NCBI GenBank assembly: GCA_937951875.1
Contig: CALGAN010000035.1
Span: 15,151 to 79,150 of the forward strand
Origin: an uncultured Alkalilimnicola sp.
GTDB lineage: Bacteria > Pseudomonadota > Gammaproteobacteria > Nitrococcales > AK92
Length of the DNA stretch: 64,000 nucleotides
Direction of reading: 5' to 3'
The notes beneath the pieces were generated by a model. The model was given only the letters and a program-made list of their open reading frames with translations, ran no database searches and had not been told where the DNA came from. Within the stretch, counting starts at the first letter, position 1. Every line of letters begins with the position of its first letter. The position numbers and the translations under genes are program-made. Below are positions 33,409 through 42,028 of this stretch, piece by piece.

Positions 33409-33521
33409 GACCGCCTCCTCGCTGCCCTAACGTTCGAGTTCTCATATGGCCCTCCCCAACGGTCGGGACAAGGGTTTGCGACGGCCGACCCAGCCTCGGC
33501 GGCGATAGCCCAGAAAGCGAG

Positions 33522-33544
33522 GTCCGGGACGCTCGGTCCCGGAC
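33522..33544 (-). terminator. possible terminator after LivK-like gene
   Basis: A perfect nine-base-pair stem (GTCCGGGAC with GTCCCGGAC, five-base loop) lies 13 bases beyond the LivK-like stop. On the minus strand it is followed by a weak pyrimidine tract with three T residues, so efficiency is uncertain. Confidence 0.4.
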
Positions 33545-33556
33545 CCGGCGCGGCGG

Positions 33557-34810
33557 TTACTTCGGCCGCTTCATCTTGCAGGTGGTGGGCAGCGCCACTT
33601 GCTCAGCGTCGAGCCGATAGACGGTGACGAAGCCCATGCCGGTGTTCTCCACGTCGTTCTTCGCGTCCTTGGTGAACTTGGAGATGTACTGCGGCTGCAG
33701 CAGCTGATGGTCCTCGGTGCGCATGATCGCCGGCCCGAACGGCGTCTCGTAGCGCATGCCCTCCAGCGCCTTGGCTACCGCCAGCGGCTCGGTGGAGCCG
33801 GCCTTGGCCATCGCCGCCCCGACCATCTCCAGCGCCGTGCGAGCGCGCAGGAAGAAGTAGTCGTAGTTGTACTTACGCTTGAACTCCTTGGCGAACGCGT
33901 CGAGCTCCGGCTTGTTCTCCTCGATCGGCAGGTCCAGGTGCCACTCGGTAACCTGGAACACCCGCCCCTCGCCGGCCTCGCCGATCGCGGTGGGCGAGCC
34001 CAAGCCGCCGACGCTGAAGGCGAAATACTTCACGTCCAACCCGGCCGCGGCGCTGGCCTTGATCAGCAGCGAAATGTCGTTGCCCCAGTTGCCGGTGATC
34101 ACCGAATCGGCGCCGGAGGCGCGGATCTGCGCGACGTAGGGCGCGAAATCCTTGACCTTGCCGATCGGATGGAACACGTCGCCGACGATCTCGATGTTCG
34201 GATTCTTCTTCTTGAGCATGTCGCGAGCGTAGGACGACACCAGATGGCCGAAGGCGTAATCCTGGTTGATCAGGAACACCTTCTTGATGTCGGGCTGCTT
34301 CGCCATGTAATCGGTGATGCCGTGCAGCTTCATCGCCGCGTCGTCATCGAACCGGAAATGCCAGAAACTGCATTTCTCGTTGGTCAGCTCCGGGTTCTGC
34401 GCCGAGTAGTTGATCAGCAGCATTTCCTTGCCCGGATTGCGGCTGTTGTATTTCTCGATGCCTTCGATCAGCGCCGCCGCGACGTGCGAGCCGTTGCCCT
34501 GGGTGATGTAGCGAATGCCCTGGTCGGCGATCTGTCGCAGCAGCAAGGCGGCCTCCTGAGCGCTGGCCTTGCTGTCGAAGGGCACGATCTCCAGCTTCTT
34601 ACCGTTCAAACCGCCCCGCTCGTTGAAATACTCGGCCAGGTAGCGGTAATGACGCAGACCGAAGTCGCCGACGTTGGCGAACGGACCGGACAGCGGATCG
34701 ACGAAGGCGATCTTGATCGTTTCCTCGGCGGCGGCGATCCCAGCCGCGCCGAGCATGGCGAGCGCCAGGGCGGAGCGTGTCAGGGATTTGCGGAACGATC
34801 GGAACGACAT
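33557..34810 (-). CDS. branched-chain amino-acid-type ABC transporter substrate-binding protein
   Basis: The 417-residue protein has a signal peptide (basic start, ALALAMLGAAGIAAAEE) followed by a type I periplasmic-binding fold. IKIAFVDPLSGPFANVGD and RYLAEYFNERGGLNGKKLEIV match the LivK/leucine-binding family. The ligand could be an amino acid, urea, amide or aromatic acid. No permease or ATPase gene of the same system lies in the window, so it is an orphan here. A second, distinct LivK-type gene lies at 38721. It is divergent from the AIM24-like gene across 236 bases. The ATG at 34810 directly precedes the signal peptide; GAGAG lies upstream. Confidence 0.9.
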   Translation of the reverse strand: MSFRSFRKSLTRSALALAMLGAAGIAAAEETIKIAFVDPLSGPFANVGDFGLRHYRYLAEYFNERGGLNGKKLEIVPFDSKASAQEAALLLRQIADQGIRYITQGNGSHVAAALIEGIEKYNSRNPGKEMLLINYSAQNPELTNEKCSFWHFRFDDDAAMKLHGITDYMAKQPDIKKVFLINQDYAFGHLVSSYARDMLKKKNPNIEIVGDVFHPIGKVKDFAPYVAQIRASGADSVITGNWGNDISLLIKASAAAGLDVKYFAFSVGGLGSPTAIGEAGEGRVFQVTEWHLDLPIEENKPELDAFAKEFKRKYNYDYFFLRARTALEMVGAAMAKAGSTEPLAVAKALEGMRYETPFGPAIMRTEDHQLLQPQYISKFTKDAKNDVENTGMGFVTVYRLDAEQVALPTTCKMKRPK

Positions 34811-35046
34811 AAGGGCTCTCTCCTCTTCTTCGTTATCGTTATGGAATACGCGCGGACTCGAGCGCGCGCTGCACCAGCATAGGCAGAGGCCCGCCAGCTC
34901 TCCAATAAAGCGCTCGACAGCCACGCATAAAATTCCTCTATGCAAGCTGCCTTCGCCGCCGTCTGGCCGCTATCGGACGAGTCCGCTAAGCTCGCCGCGT
35001 GGCCGGGCGCCGCCCGCCGTCAGCAAAAAAACAAGGAACCGCAAAA

Positions 35047-35829
35047 ATGGCGATGGACGAAGTCGATTTCGAAATCTTCGGCAGCGAAATGCAGTACGTC
35101 GAGGTCGAGTTGGACCCCGGTGAGGCGGCGGTGGGGGAAGCCGGCGCCATGATGTACATGCAGGACGGCATCCAGATGGACACCGTGTTCGGCGACGGCA
35201 GCCAGCAAGGCGGCTTCTTCGGCAAGCTGATGGGCGCCGGCAAGCGACTGCTCACCGGCGAGTCGCTGTTCACCACCGTGTTCCATAACGAGGGCGACGG
35301 CAAGCGCCGGGTGGCCTTCGCCGCGCCCTACCCCGGCAAGATCGTGCCGGTGCACCTGGCCGAGGTGGGCGGCACGCTGATCGCGCAAAAGGACTCCTTC
35401 CTGGCGGCAGCCAAGGGCGTTTCGCTGGGCATCGCCTTCCAAAGGAAGCTGGGCGTGGGCCTGTTCGGCGGCGAAGGCTTCATCATGCAGAAGCTCGACG
35501 GCGACGGCTGGGTCTTCCTGCACGCCGGCGGCACCCTCATGGAGCGCACGCTGGCGCCCGGCGAGCTGCTGCGGATCGACACCGGCTGCGTGGTGGCCTT
35601 CCAGCCGTCGGTGGATTTCGACATCCAGTACGTCGGCAAGCTCAAGACTGCCCTGTTCGGCGGCGAGGGGCTGTTCTTCGCCACCCTGCGCGGCCCGGGC
35701 AGGGTCTGGCTGCAGTCGCTGCCGCTGTCGCGTCTGGCCAACCGCATCGTCATGGCCGCGCCGGTCGCCGGCGGCCGCTCTCAGGGCGAGGGCTCGCTGC
35801 TGGGCAGCTTCCTGAGTGGGGACGACTGA
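35047..35829 (+). CDS. TIGR00266/AIM24 family protein
   Basis: The 260-residue protein matches the TIGR00266 family, related to mitochondrial AIM24. Its beta-rich segments include QYVEVELDPGEAAVGEAGAM, the glycine-rich KLMGAGKRLLTGESLF, and GEGLFFATLRGPGRVWLQS near the C-terminus. The function is unknown; the family is cytoplasmic in prediction. An AAGGAA ribosome site supports the ATG at 35047. The M48 peptidase gene starts six bases after its stop, so the two are very likely co-transcribed and may act together. Confidence 0.9.
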   Translation: MAMDEVDFEIFGSEMQYVEVELDPGEAAVGEAGAMMYMQDGIQMDTVFGDGSQQGGFFGKLMGAGKRLLTGESLFTTVFHNEGDGKRRVAFAAPYPGKIVPVHLAEVGGTLIAQKDSFLAAAKGVSLGIAFQRKLGVGLFGGEGFIMQKLDGDGWVFLHAGGTLMERTLAPGELLRIDTGCVVAFQPSVDFDIQYVGKLKTALFGGEGLFFATLRGPGRVWLQSLPLSRLANRIVMAAPVAGGRSQGEGSLLGSFLSGDD

Positions 35830-35835
35830 CGCGGC

Positions 35836-37008
35836 ATGAGCGAGGCGGTTCACGGCCGTCTGTTCGGTCCCGGCCTGGCCGGAACCGGTGTCGACGTACG
35901 GCTGAGCTGGCGCGGCGACCGCCTGGCCGTCGCCTTGCCGGACGGCGAACGCCTGGTGGCGGGCGAACGGCTGCGCTGCGACGCCGGCGGCTTCAACGCC
36001 GAGCAGGCGTGGCTGCGCTGGGCCGAGGACGAGGGCGAATTCCTGCTATGCCTGGATTCCGCCGCCGGCCGGGCGCTGGCTGCGGCGGCGCCGGCGACAG
36101 TAGCCGAGGGTCTGTTGGCGGCCGGGCGGGCGCGCCGGCGGCTGACTTGGCGCTTCGCGCTCGGCTGGGGGCTGCTGGCGCCGATCCTGCTGTTGCCGCT
36201 CTTGCTGCTCGCGTTGTTCCTGGCCAAGGCCGACACGATCGCCGCCGCGGTCGCCGAGCGCATCCCGGCCGAGCAGGAAGCGCGGCTCGGCGACCTGGCG
36301 CTGGCGCAGATCCAGGCCGAACTGCGATTGCAGGAGCAGGGCCCGGCGGTCGAGGCGGTGCGCGCCATCGGCCAGCGACTGAGCGCCGGCTCGCGCCATA
36401 CGTATCGGTTCTTGGTCGCCGATAGCCCCCAGGTGAACGCCTTCGCCGCCCCCGGCGGCGTGATCGTGGTATACACGGGGCTGATCCGGGCCGCCGACGA
36501 CGCCGAGGAACTGGCCGGCGTGCTGGCGCACGAGGTGGCGCACGTCGAGCTGCGTCACGGCCTCAAGAGCATGGTCAAGGGGCTGGGCCTGCGCGCCTTG
36601 CTGGCGCTGGCCCTAGGCGACGGCGCCGGCCTGGCCGGCGATCTCGCCACCCGGCTCACCGAGCTGAAGTTCTCGCGCGAGGCCGAGGCCGAGGCCGACC
36701 GCGAGGGCCTGCGTCGGCTGCTCGCCGCCGACATCGCGCCCTACGGTCTGCCGCGCTTTCTCGAGAAGCTGGCGGAGCGGGAAGGCGATCTGGCGGAGGC
36801 GGCTGCGCTGCTTTCCAGCCATCCGCCGTCGAAGGAACGCCTACAGCGGCTGCGCGCCGAGCTGGCGCAGCTGCCGCCGCGGGAATTTCTGCCGCTGCCG
36901 CTGGACTGGGCCAGCGTGCGGGCCGCGGTTCAGCCGCCCACGCCGTCGATGGCGTCGCCCGCCGCCGGCGCGACGTCGGCCAGCCCCTCCGGCGCGCCGT
37001 CGAGCTGA
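35836..37008 (+). CDS. M48-family zinc metallopeptidase, membrane-anchored
   Basis: The 390-residue protein has an N-terminal domain of about 100 residues, one membrane helix (about 108-130, very leucine-rich) and an M48 peptidase domain. The zinc motif is HEVAH (residues 232-236), with the third-ligand glutamate in EAEAEADREG near 285. SHPPSKERL completes the family pattern. The catalytic domain is probably periplasmic, acting in protein quality control. It is coupled to the AIM24-like gene. Its last 79 bases overlap, tail to tail, the end of the M23 peptidase gene on the other strand. The C-terminal Pro/Ala/Ser tail is low complexity. Confidence 0.92.
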   Translation: MSEAVHGRLFGPGLAGTGVDVRLSWRGDRLAVALPDGERLVAGERLRCDAGGFNAEQAWLRWAEDEGEFLLCLDSAAGRALAAAAPATVAEGLLAAGRARRRLTWRFALGWGLLAPILLLPLLLLALFLAKADTIAAAVAERIPAEQEARLGDLALAQIQAELRLQEQGPAVEAVRAIGQRLSAGSRHTYRFLVADSPQVNAFAAPGGVIVVYTGLIRAADDAEELAGVLAHEVAHVELRHGLKSMVKGLGLRALLALALGDGAGLAGDLATRLTELKFSREAEAEADREGLRRLLAADIAPYGLPRFLEKLAEREGDLAEAAALLSSHPPSKERLQRLRAELAQLPPREFLPLPLDWASVRAAVQPPTPSMASPAAGATSASPSGAPSS

Positions 37009-37874
37009 TAGAGGTAGGTGCGGCCGGCCTGGAGCTCGGACGGCCCCTCGCTGGTGTGGAAGCGAACCGGGTAGGAGCGGCGGCCGCCGTCGGCGGTGGC
37101 GCCGGCCACCATGAAGTGCAGATGCGGGCCGCTGGAGAAACCAGTGTTGCCCGACAGCCCGATCAGCTGGCCACGCCGCACCCGATCACCGACCTTGACC
37201 TTCACGCCCCGACGCTGCAGGTGCAGGTACTCGCCGTAAGTACCGTCCGGGTGCTCGATCACCACGTAGTTGGCAAGCGGCTCGAAGCGCGGATGCGGGC
37301 CGCCGCGATCGTGGCGGTCCTCGACCGCCACCACCTTGCCCTCGCGCGCGGCGAACACTGGCGTGCCTTCGGGCATGTCGAAATCGATCGCGTAGCGCGC
37401 GTCGCCGTGATGGCTGAAGCGGCCGTTGGCGCTCTGGGTGACCTTGAAGCCCAGGCCGGGCAGATACGGCAGCCCGTACACGTAGCTGTCGTCGTGCCTG
37501 GCCGCGGGGTTACCGCGCGCCCAGCCGACCTTGATCGTGTAGGACGCCGGCTTGGCCGGATCCTCCACCCGCAGCCGCAGCAGCGGCACCGTCGCGCGCG
37601 GCGGCAGCACATGCGCCTGGGCGTCGGTGTCGGCGCGCATGTTGACCGGCCGCAGACCGAGATTGAGCGTCACCGGGAAGTGATTGTGGTTGATGCCGAC
37701 CAGCTCGGTGTAGCCCGCGCCGGAGCGCGCTTCGACGCAGACGCTGCCGTAGCAGGCGGGCTCGGCTTGGGCGCTCAGCGCGAACAGGATGGTCAGGGCG
37801 GCGAGGCGGCGTACCCAGGCGCGCAGGGTCAGCGCGCCGCCGACCTGCGGCTTCGATGGGAATGGGAACAACAT
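36930..37874 (-). CDS. M23-family peptidase (LytM domain), secreted
   Basis: The 314-residue protein has a signal peptide (AALTILFALSAQAEP). A central beta domain of about 110 residues follows, with two cysteines in the first ten mature residues (ACYGSVCVE). The C-terminal LytM domain has the zinc ligands H-x3-D in HHGDARYAIDF and H-x-H in GPHLHF. Such enzymes cut peptidoglycan cross-links or act as division and envelope regulators. The ATG at 37874 is chosen because it precedes the signal peptide; an upstream start at 37994 adds a non-signal stretch. It is divergent from the RRM gene and overlaps the M48 gene end by 79 bases. Confidence 0.9.
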   Translation of the reverse strand: MLFPFPSKPQVGGALTLRAWVRRLAALTILFALSAQAEPACYGSVCVEARSGAGYTELVGINHNHFPVTLNLGLRPVNMRADTDAQAHVLPPRATVPLLRLRVEDPAKPASYTIKVGWARGNPAARHDDSYVYGLPYLPGLGFKVTQSANGRFSHHGDARYAIDFDMPEGTPVFAAREGKVVAVEDRHDRGGPHPRFEPLANYVVIEHPDGTYGEYLHLQRRGVKVKVGDRVRRGQLIGLSGNTGFSSGPHLHFMVAGATADGGRRSYPVRFHTSEGPSELQAGRTYLYQLDGAPEGLADVAPAAGDAIDGVGG

Positions 37875-38136
37875 TCGGATCTGGCTGCCGTCTTGTCGCG
37901 TGCTACTGCACGGGTAAGCAGCCGTTTTTGTAATCGTTAGCCGGCACTTAGGTTGTGGTGTGGACCACAAACCTGGCTTTCGCGGGCGCGGCAAGGTTCC
38001 AAGTTGTGAACCGGCGCACGCGAATTTTCACCCCGGGCGCTTGTCGTCGGCTACCTCGGCCCCAACCCTTGGCATAACCCCTTGGGGCGCGCCGCTCACG
38101 CGGCATGCATGTCGTCAAACGCTAGGCAGCCGGCAT

Positions 38137-38409
38137 ATGAAGTCGATTTACGTAGGCAATCTCCCCTTCTCGGCCACTGAGGACGAACTGCGCAGCTTGT
38201 TCTCCGACTACGGAACGGTGCACGAGGCCCGGATCATGACCGACCGCGAAACCGGCCGGCCGCGCGGGTTCGGGTTCGTCAGGATGGACGATCAGGACGC
38301 GGACGCCGCGATCCGCGCCCTCAACGGCAAGGACATGGGCGGGCGCACGCTGCGCATCAACGAAGCCGAGGAACGCCGTCCCAGCGGCGGCGGCGGGCGG
38401 CGCTGGTAG
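38137..38409 (+). CDS. RNA-binding protein with one RRM domain
   Basis: The 90-residue protein is almost entirely an RNA-recognition motif. RNP-2 is SIYVGNL (residues 3-9) and RNP-1 is RGFGFVRM (about 47-54). A short Gly/Arg tail (RPSGGGGRRW) ends the protein. Bacterial single-RRM proteins of this size are often cold-inducible and bind RNA nonspecifically. It stands alone with a long upstream gap (262 bases shared with the divergent M23 gene). No cold-box could be identified. Confidence 0.93.
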   Translation: MKSIYVGNLPFSATEDELRSLFSDYGTVHEARIMTDRETGRPRGFGFVRMDDQDADAAIRALNGKDMGGRTLRINEAEERRPSGGGGRRW

Positions 38410-38720
38410 CGCCGCGCCGCGGGCGCCGGCGACCATCAGCGGTTTCGCAGAAGCGGACATTTTTTCCGCCATGCGAACTTTCGTTTCATTTTTTTTGAAT
38501 TCCCGCTTCCATTTCGGCTATCCTCAGCCGCCCCGGTCGCATCGTGCCGACCGCATGCACAGCGGACTCCGACTGGCCGTTGCGCCGGCTCTCACCGCAC
38601 GGGGCCGCGAGCCCTGCCCGTTCTCCATCCCCATACGGACATGAGATGGGGACCCGCCAAGTCTTGGCGGCAGTCGTCAAGCAAGGGACTTACCAAGAAG
38701 GTCAAGAGGTAGCAGTAGCG
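38410..38720. other. intergenic region and long leader of second LivK-like gene
   Basis: This 311-base stretch contains a T-rich segment (about 38460-38500), a candidate promoter (38495-38524) and a leader of roughly 190 bases before the next gene. The leader holds a perfect inverted repeat, CCGCCAAG-T-CTTGGCGG (38654-38670), and another pairing of TCCCCAT with ATGGGGA just upstream. No small coding gene with good start context was seen. Confidence 0.5.
38495..38524 (+). promoter_or_regulatory. candidate sigma-70 promoter for LivK-like gene
   Basis: TTGAAT (38495-38500) and TATCCT (38519-38524) are spaced by 18 bases in the only AT-rich part of the gap. Transcription would start near 38531, giving a leader of about 190 bases. 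Confidence 0.4.
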
Positions 38721-39899
38721 ATGGCTATGGAAATTCTGAAGCGCTTGGGCCGTCTGTCGGCCACCGTGGCGATGGGCGTCGCGGTCATGACTGCCGCTAA
38801 CACGGCGGCGGCGGCCGATGTGCTCAAGATCGGCTACACCGGCCCGCTGAGCGGCGGCGCGGCGCTGTACGGCAAGAACGCGCTGAGCGGCCTGGAGCTG
38901 GCGGCCGACGAGATCAACGCCGCGGGCGGCGTGGACATCAAGGGCAAGAAGCACAAGGTCGAGATCGTCGCCCTGGACGACAAGTACTCGCCCAGCGACG
39001 CCGCCGTCAACGCCCGCCGTCTGGTGCAGCAGGAGCGCACCCCGGTGGTGTTCGTCCCGCACTCCGGCGGCGCCTTCGCTCTGCAGGCGTTCAACGAGCG
39101 CGACAACTTCCTGATCGGCGCCTACTCCAGCGTGCCGACCATCACGGCGCGCGGCAATAAGCTGACCCTGCGCATTCCGCCGGCGTTCACCGGCTACATC
39201 GAGCCCTTCATCAAGGTGCAGATGGCCAAGTTCGGCAACAAGGTCGCCATCGCCAACGCCGACCACGACTACGCCAAGGCCTGGACCAAGGCTTTCGCGC
39301 CGGCCTGGATCAACGCGGGCGGCGAAGTGGTGGCCAACAACCCGATGTCCTACAACAAGGACGCCGACTTCTTCAGCGGCGTGAGCAAGGTGCTGGCCGC
39401 CAAGCCGGACGTGCTGTTCATCGGCGGCGCCTCCGAGCCCACCGCGCTGGTGGTCAAGCAGGCCCGCGAGCTCGGCTTCAAGGGCGGCTTCATCATGATG
39501 GACCAGGCCAAGATGGACGAGATGGCCAAGGTCCTGGGCGGTTTGGAGCTGCTGGAAGGCGCCATCGGCACGCTGCCGCTGGTCGCCGACGAGCGCCCGG
39601 GCGCCAAGGTCTTCGTTGAAAAGTACCGCAAGGCCTTCCAGAAGGATCCGACCTCCGAGGCTTCGCTGCACTACCTGACGCTGCACGCCATCGCCCTGGC
39701 CGCGCAGATGGCCGGCACCGCCACCGATGCCCAGGCGATCCGCGCCAACATGGATCAGGCGTTCAAGAAGCTGCCGGCTGATTTCAACCCGAACGAAATC
39801 TCCGGCGTCGGCGCCGACGGCGGCTTCATCGCCAACACCCCGGTCGGCATCGTCGAGAACGGCAAGATCCGCCAGACCCGTCTGTCCGACATCAAGTAA
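38721..39899 (+). CDS. branched-chain amino-acid-type ABC transporter substrate-binding protein (second copy)
   Basis: The 392-residue protein has a signal peptide (LSATVAMGVAVMTAANTAAAAD) and the type I binding fold opening LKIGYTGPLSGGAALYGKN, with ELAADEINAAGGVDIKGK following. It is clearly LivK-like but diverged from the copy at 33557. No permease or ATPase gene is nearby. The frame could start at 38721 or two codons later; the first has better spacing to AGAGG. A strong intrinsic terminator follows, so it is a monocistronic unit with its own promoter. High expression is suggested by the consistent use of GC-ending codons (inference). The ligand is unknown. Confidence 0.92.
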   Translation: MAMEILKRLGRLSATVAMGVAVMTAANTAAAADVLKIGYTGPLSGGAALYGKNALSGLELAADEINAAGGVDIKGKKHKVEIVALDDKYSPSDAAVNARRLVQQERTPVVFVPHSGGAFALQAFNERDNFLIGAYSSVPTITARGNKLTLRIPPAFTGYIEPFIKVQMAKFGNKVAIANADHDYAKAWTKAFAPAWINAGGEVVANNPMSYNKDADFFSGVSKVLAAKPDVLFIGGASEPTALVVKQARELGFKGGFIMMDQAKMDEMAKVLGGLELLEGAIGTLPLVADERPGAKVFVEKYRKAFQKDPTSEASLHYLTLHAIALAAQMAGTATDAQAIRANMDQAFKKLPADFNPNEISGVGADGGFIANTPVGIVENGKIRQTRLSDIK

Positions 39900-39920
39900 G
39901 CCGGCTTCGGCCCGGCTCGA

Positions 39921-39947
39921 AAGGGGAGGCTTGCACCTCCCCTTTTT
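39921..39947 (+). terminator. intrinsic terminator after LivK-like gene
   Basis: AAGGGGAGG pairs with CCTCCCCTT across a six-base loop, followed by further T residues. It begins 22 bases after the stop codon, a textbook factor-independent terminator. Confidence 0.88.
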
Positions 39948-39968
39948 CGTTTCCGCGCTGCGTCGGCG

Positions 39969-41036
39969 CTAACCCGCCGCCACCTCCTGGCGCAGCGACG
40001 CCATATCAATCACGAAGCGGTATTTCACGTCGCTCTTGAGCATGCGCTCGAACGCCTCGTTGATGCGCTGGATCGGGATGATCTCGACATCGGCGGTGAT
40101 GCCGTGCGCGGCGCAGAAATCGAGCATTTCCTGGGTCTCGCGGATGCCGCCGATCAGCGAGCCGGCCAGGGTGCGCCGCTTCATGATCAGGTTGAACACC
40201 GCCGGCGACGGGTGCGGCTCGGCCGGCGCGCCGACCAGCACCAGCGCGCCGTCGCGCTTGAGCAGCCCCAGCAGCGCGTCGAGGTTGTGCGGCGCGGCCA
40301 CGGTGTCGAGGATCAGATCGAACCGCGCGCCCTGGGCCGCCATGGCCTTCCGGTCGGTGGACACCACCACCTCATGGGCGCCCAGCCGCAGCGCGTCGTC
40401 CCGCTTGTTCGCGGAGGTGGTGAACAGCGTCACCTGCGCGCCCATGGCGCGGGCCAGCTTCACCGCCATGTGGCCGAGGCCGCCCAACCCCACCACGCCC
40501 ACCTGCTTGCCGGGACCGGCGCCCCAATGCCGCAGCGGCGAGTAGGTGGTGATGCCGGCGCACAGCAGCGGCGCCGCGCCGGCCGGGTCCAGACCGTCAG
40601 GCACGCGCAGCACGTAGTTCTCGTCGACCACGATGTTGTCGGCGTAGCCGCCGTAGGTCATGCCGCCGATGTGCATCTCCTCGCCGTTGTAGGTACCGAC
40701 GAAACCGCGCTCGCAGTACTGCTCGAGGCCCTCGCGGCAGCTGCCGCACTGGCGGCAGGAATCGACGATGCAGCCCACGCCGACCAGGTCGCCGACCTTG
40801 AAGCGCGTCACCGCCGACCCGACTCGGGCCACCCGGCCGACGATTTCATGCCCGGGCACCACCGGATAGACCGTGTTGCCCCACTCGTTCCTGGCGGTAT
40901 GCAGATCGGAGTGGCAGACGCCGCAATACAGGATGTCGATCTGGACATCGTACTCGCGCGGCTCACGCCGCTCGAACCGAAAGGGCGCCAGCGGCGCGTC
41001 GGCGGCGACCGCGGCGTAACCGTGAGACTTGATCAT
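39969..41036 (-). CDS. zinc-dependent NAD(P) alcohol dehydrogenase (cinnamyl-alcohol/YahK type)
   Basis: The 355-residue protein has the catalytic-zinc pattern GVCHSDLHTARNEWG and VPGHEIVG. The structural-zinc cysteines lie in CRQCGSCREGLEQYC (four Cys), and the Rossmann motif VGLGGLGHMAVKLA lies near residue 185. These features match the cinnamyl-alcohol-dehydrogenase-like aldehyde reductases, which reduce many aldehydes with NADPH. The gene stands alone, converging with the LivK-like gene and divergent from the GarR-like gene. It may detoxify aldehydes. The substrate is not determined by sequence. Confidence 0.93.
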   Translation of the reverse strand: MIKSHGYAAVAADAPLAPFRFERREPREYDVQIDILYCGVCHSDLHTARNEWGNTVYPVVPGHEIVGRVARVGSAVTRFKVGDLVGVGCIVDSCRQCGSCREGLEQYCERGFVGTYNGEEMHIGGMTYGGYADNIVVDENYVLRVPDGLDPAGAAPLLCAGITTYSPLRHWGAGPGKQVGVVGLGGLGHMAVKLARAMGAQVTLFTTSANKRDDALRLGAHEVVVSTDRKAMAAQGARFDLILDTVAAPHNLDALLGLLKRDGALVLVGAPAEPHPSPAVFNLIMKRRTLAGSLIGGIRETQEMLDFCAAHGITADVEIIPIQRINEAFERMLKSDVKYRFVIDMASLRQEVAAG

Positions 41037-41150
41037 CGTTTGCGCTCCCGACTGTCACGAACCGATAGATGATAGGTACGGTTACCCCCCGCTTCGAAGG
41101 CCCGATGCCGTATCATTCGCCGCGAGACCCGTAGCGGGAAGGGAGTGGAC

Positions 41151-42026
41151 ATGAGCAAACGCGTGGCTTTTCTCGGGCTCGGAGCCATGGGCCAGCCGAT
41201 GGCGGCCAACCTGGCCCGCGCCGGTTTCGACACCCGCGGCTGGAACCGCACCGCCAGGCCGTTCGACGAACTCGAGCGCGCCGGCGTGAGCGTGGCGACC
41301 ACCCTCGCGGACGCCGTGCGCGACGCCGAGGTGGTGTGCGTATGCGTGCTCGACGACGTCGCGTCGCAGGCGGTGCTGGACCAGGCGTTGCCCCTGCTGC
41401 AGCCTGGCACCGTGGTGCTCGACCACAGCACCCTGGGGGTGAGCGCCGCCCGCCGGCTGGCCGAGCAAGCCGCCACGTACGGCGTGCACTACCTGGATGC
41501 GCCGGTCAGCGGCGGCACCGGCGGCGCCGAGGCCGGCACCCTCACCATCATGGTCGGCGGCGACCGCGCCGCCTTCGAGCAGGTGCAGGACGTGCTCGGC
41601 GCCATGGGCCGCCTGCTGCGCTACATGGGCCCTAGCGGCGCCGGCCAGGGCGCCAAGCTGGTGAATCAGCTCCTCACCTCCTTGCACTCGGCGGCGGCGG
41701 TGGAAGCCCTGCACCTGGCCCAACGCCTGGGGCTGGACCTGACGCTGCTGCACGAGGTGCTGGCCGCCTCCTTCGGCGCCAGCCGCATGCTTGACCGCAC
41801 CGTACCGGTGCTACAGCAGCAGCAGTTCGAGTCGGCCTTCACCGTGGACGTGCTCACCAAGGATCTGCGCCTGATCCGCCGTCTCGGCCAGGAAACCGGC
41901 ACCGCTCTGCCGCTCGGCGACGCCGCCCTGGCGCTGTACGAAGCCGGTCGTCAGGCCGGTCTGGGCGGTCTGGACGCCGCGGCGCTGATCCGGCTGCTGG
42001 CGGCGCAATCCGGCAGGGAGCATTGA
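41151..42026 (+). CDS. beta-hydroxyacid dehydrogenase (tartronate semialdehyde reductase type)
   Basis: The 291-residue protein belongs to the 3-hydroxyisobutyrate/tartronate-semialdehyde reductase family. The Rossmann motif is FLGLGAMGQPMAANL and the substrate motif is DAPVSGGTGGAEAGTL. The catalytic lysine lies in GAGQGAKLVNQ near residue 165-175. The next gene, two bases downstream, encodes hydroxypyruvate isomerase. The pair fits the interconversion of hydroxypyruvate, tartronate semialdehyde and D-glycerate (GarR or GlxR role). An ATG at 41151 with GGGAG upstream is chosen over a GTG two codons earlier. Confidence 0.85.
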   Translation: MSKRVAFLGLGAMGQPMAANLARAGFDTRGWNRTARPFDELERAGVSVATTLADAVRDAEVVCVCVLDDVASQAVLDQALPLLQPGTVVLDHSTLGVSAARRLAEQAATYGVHYLDAPVSGGTGGAEAGTLTIMVGGDRAAFEQVQDVLGAMGRLLRYMGPSGAGQGAKLVNQLLTSLHSAAAVEALHLAQRLGLDLTLLHEVLAASFGASRMLDRTVPVLQQQQFESAFTVDVLTKDLRLIRRLGQETGTALPLGDAALALYEAGRQAGLGGLDAAALIRLLAAQSGREH

Positions 42027-42028
42027 TC

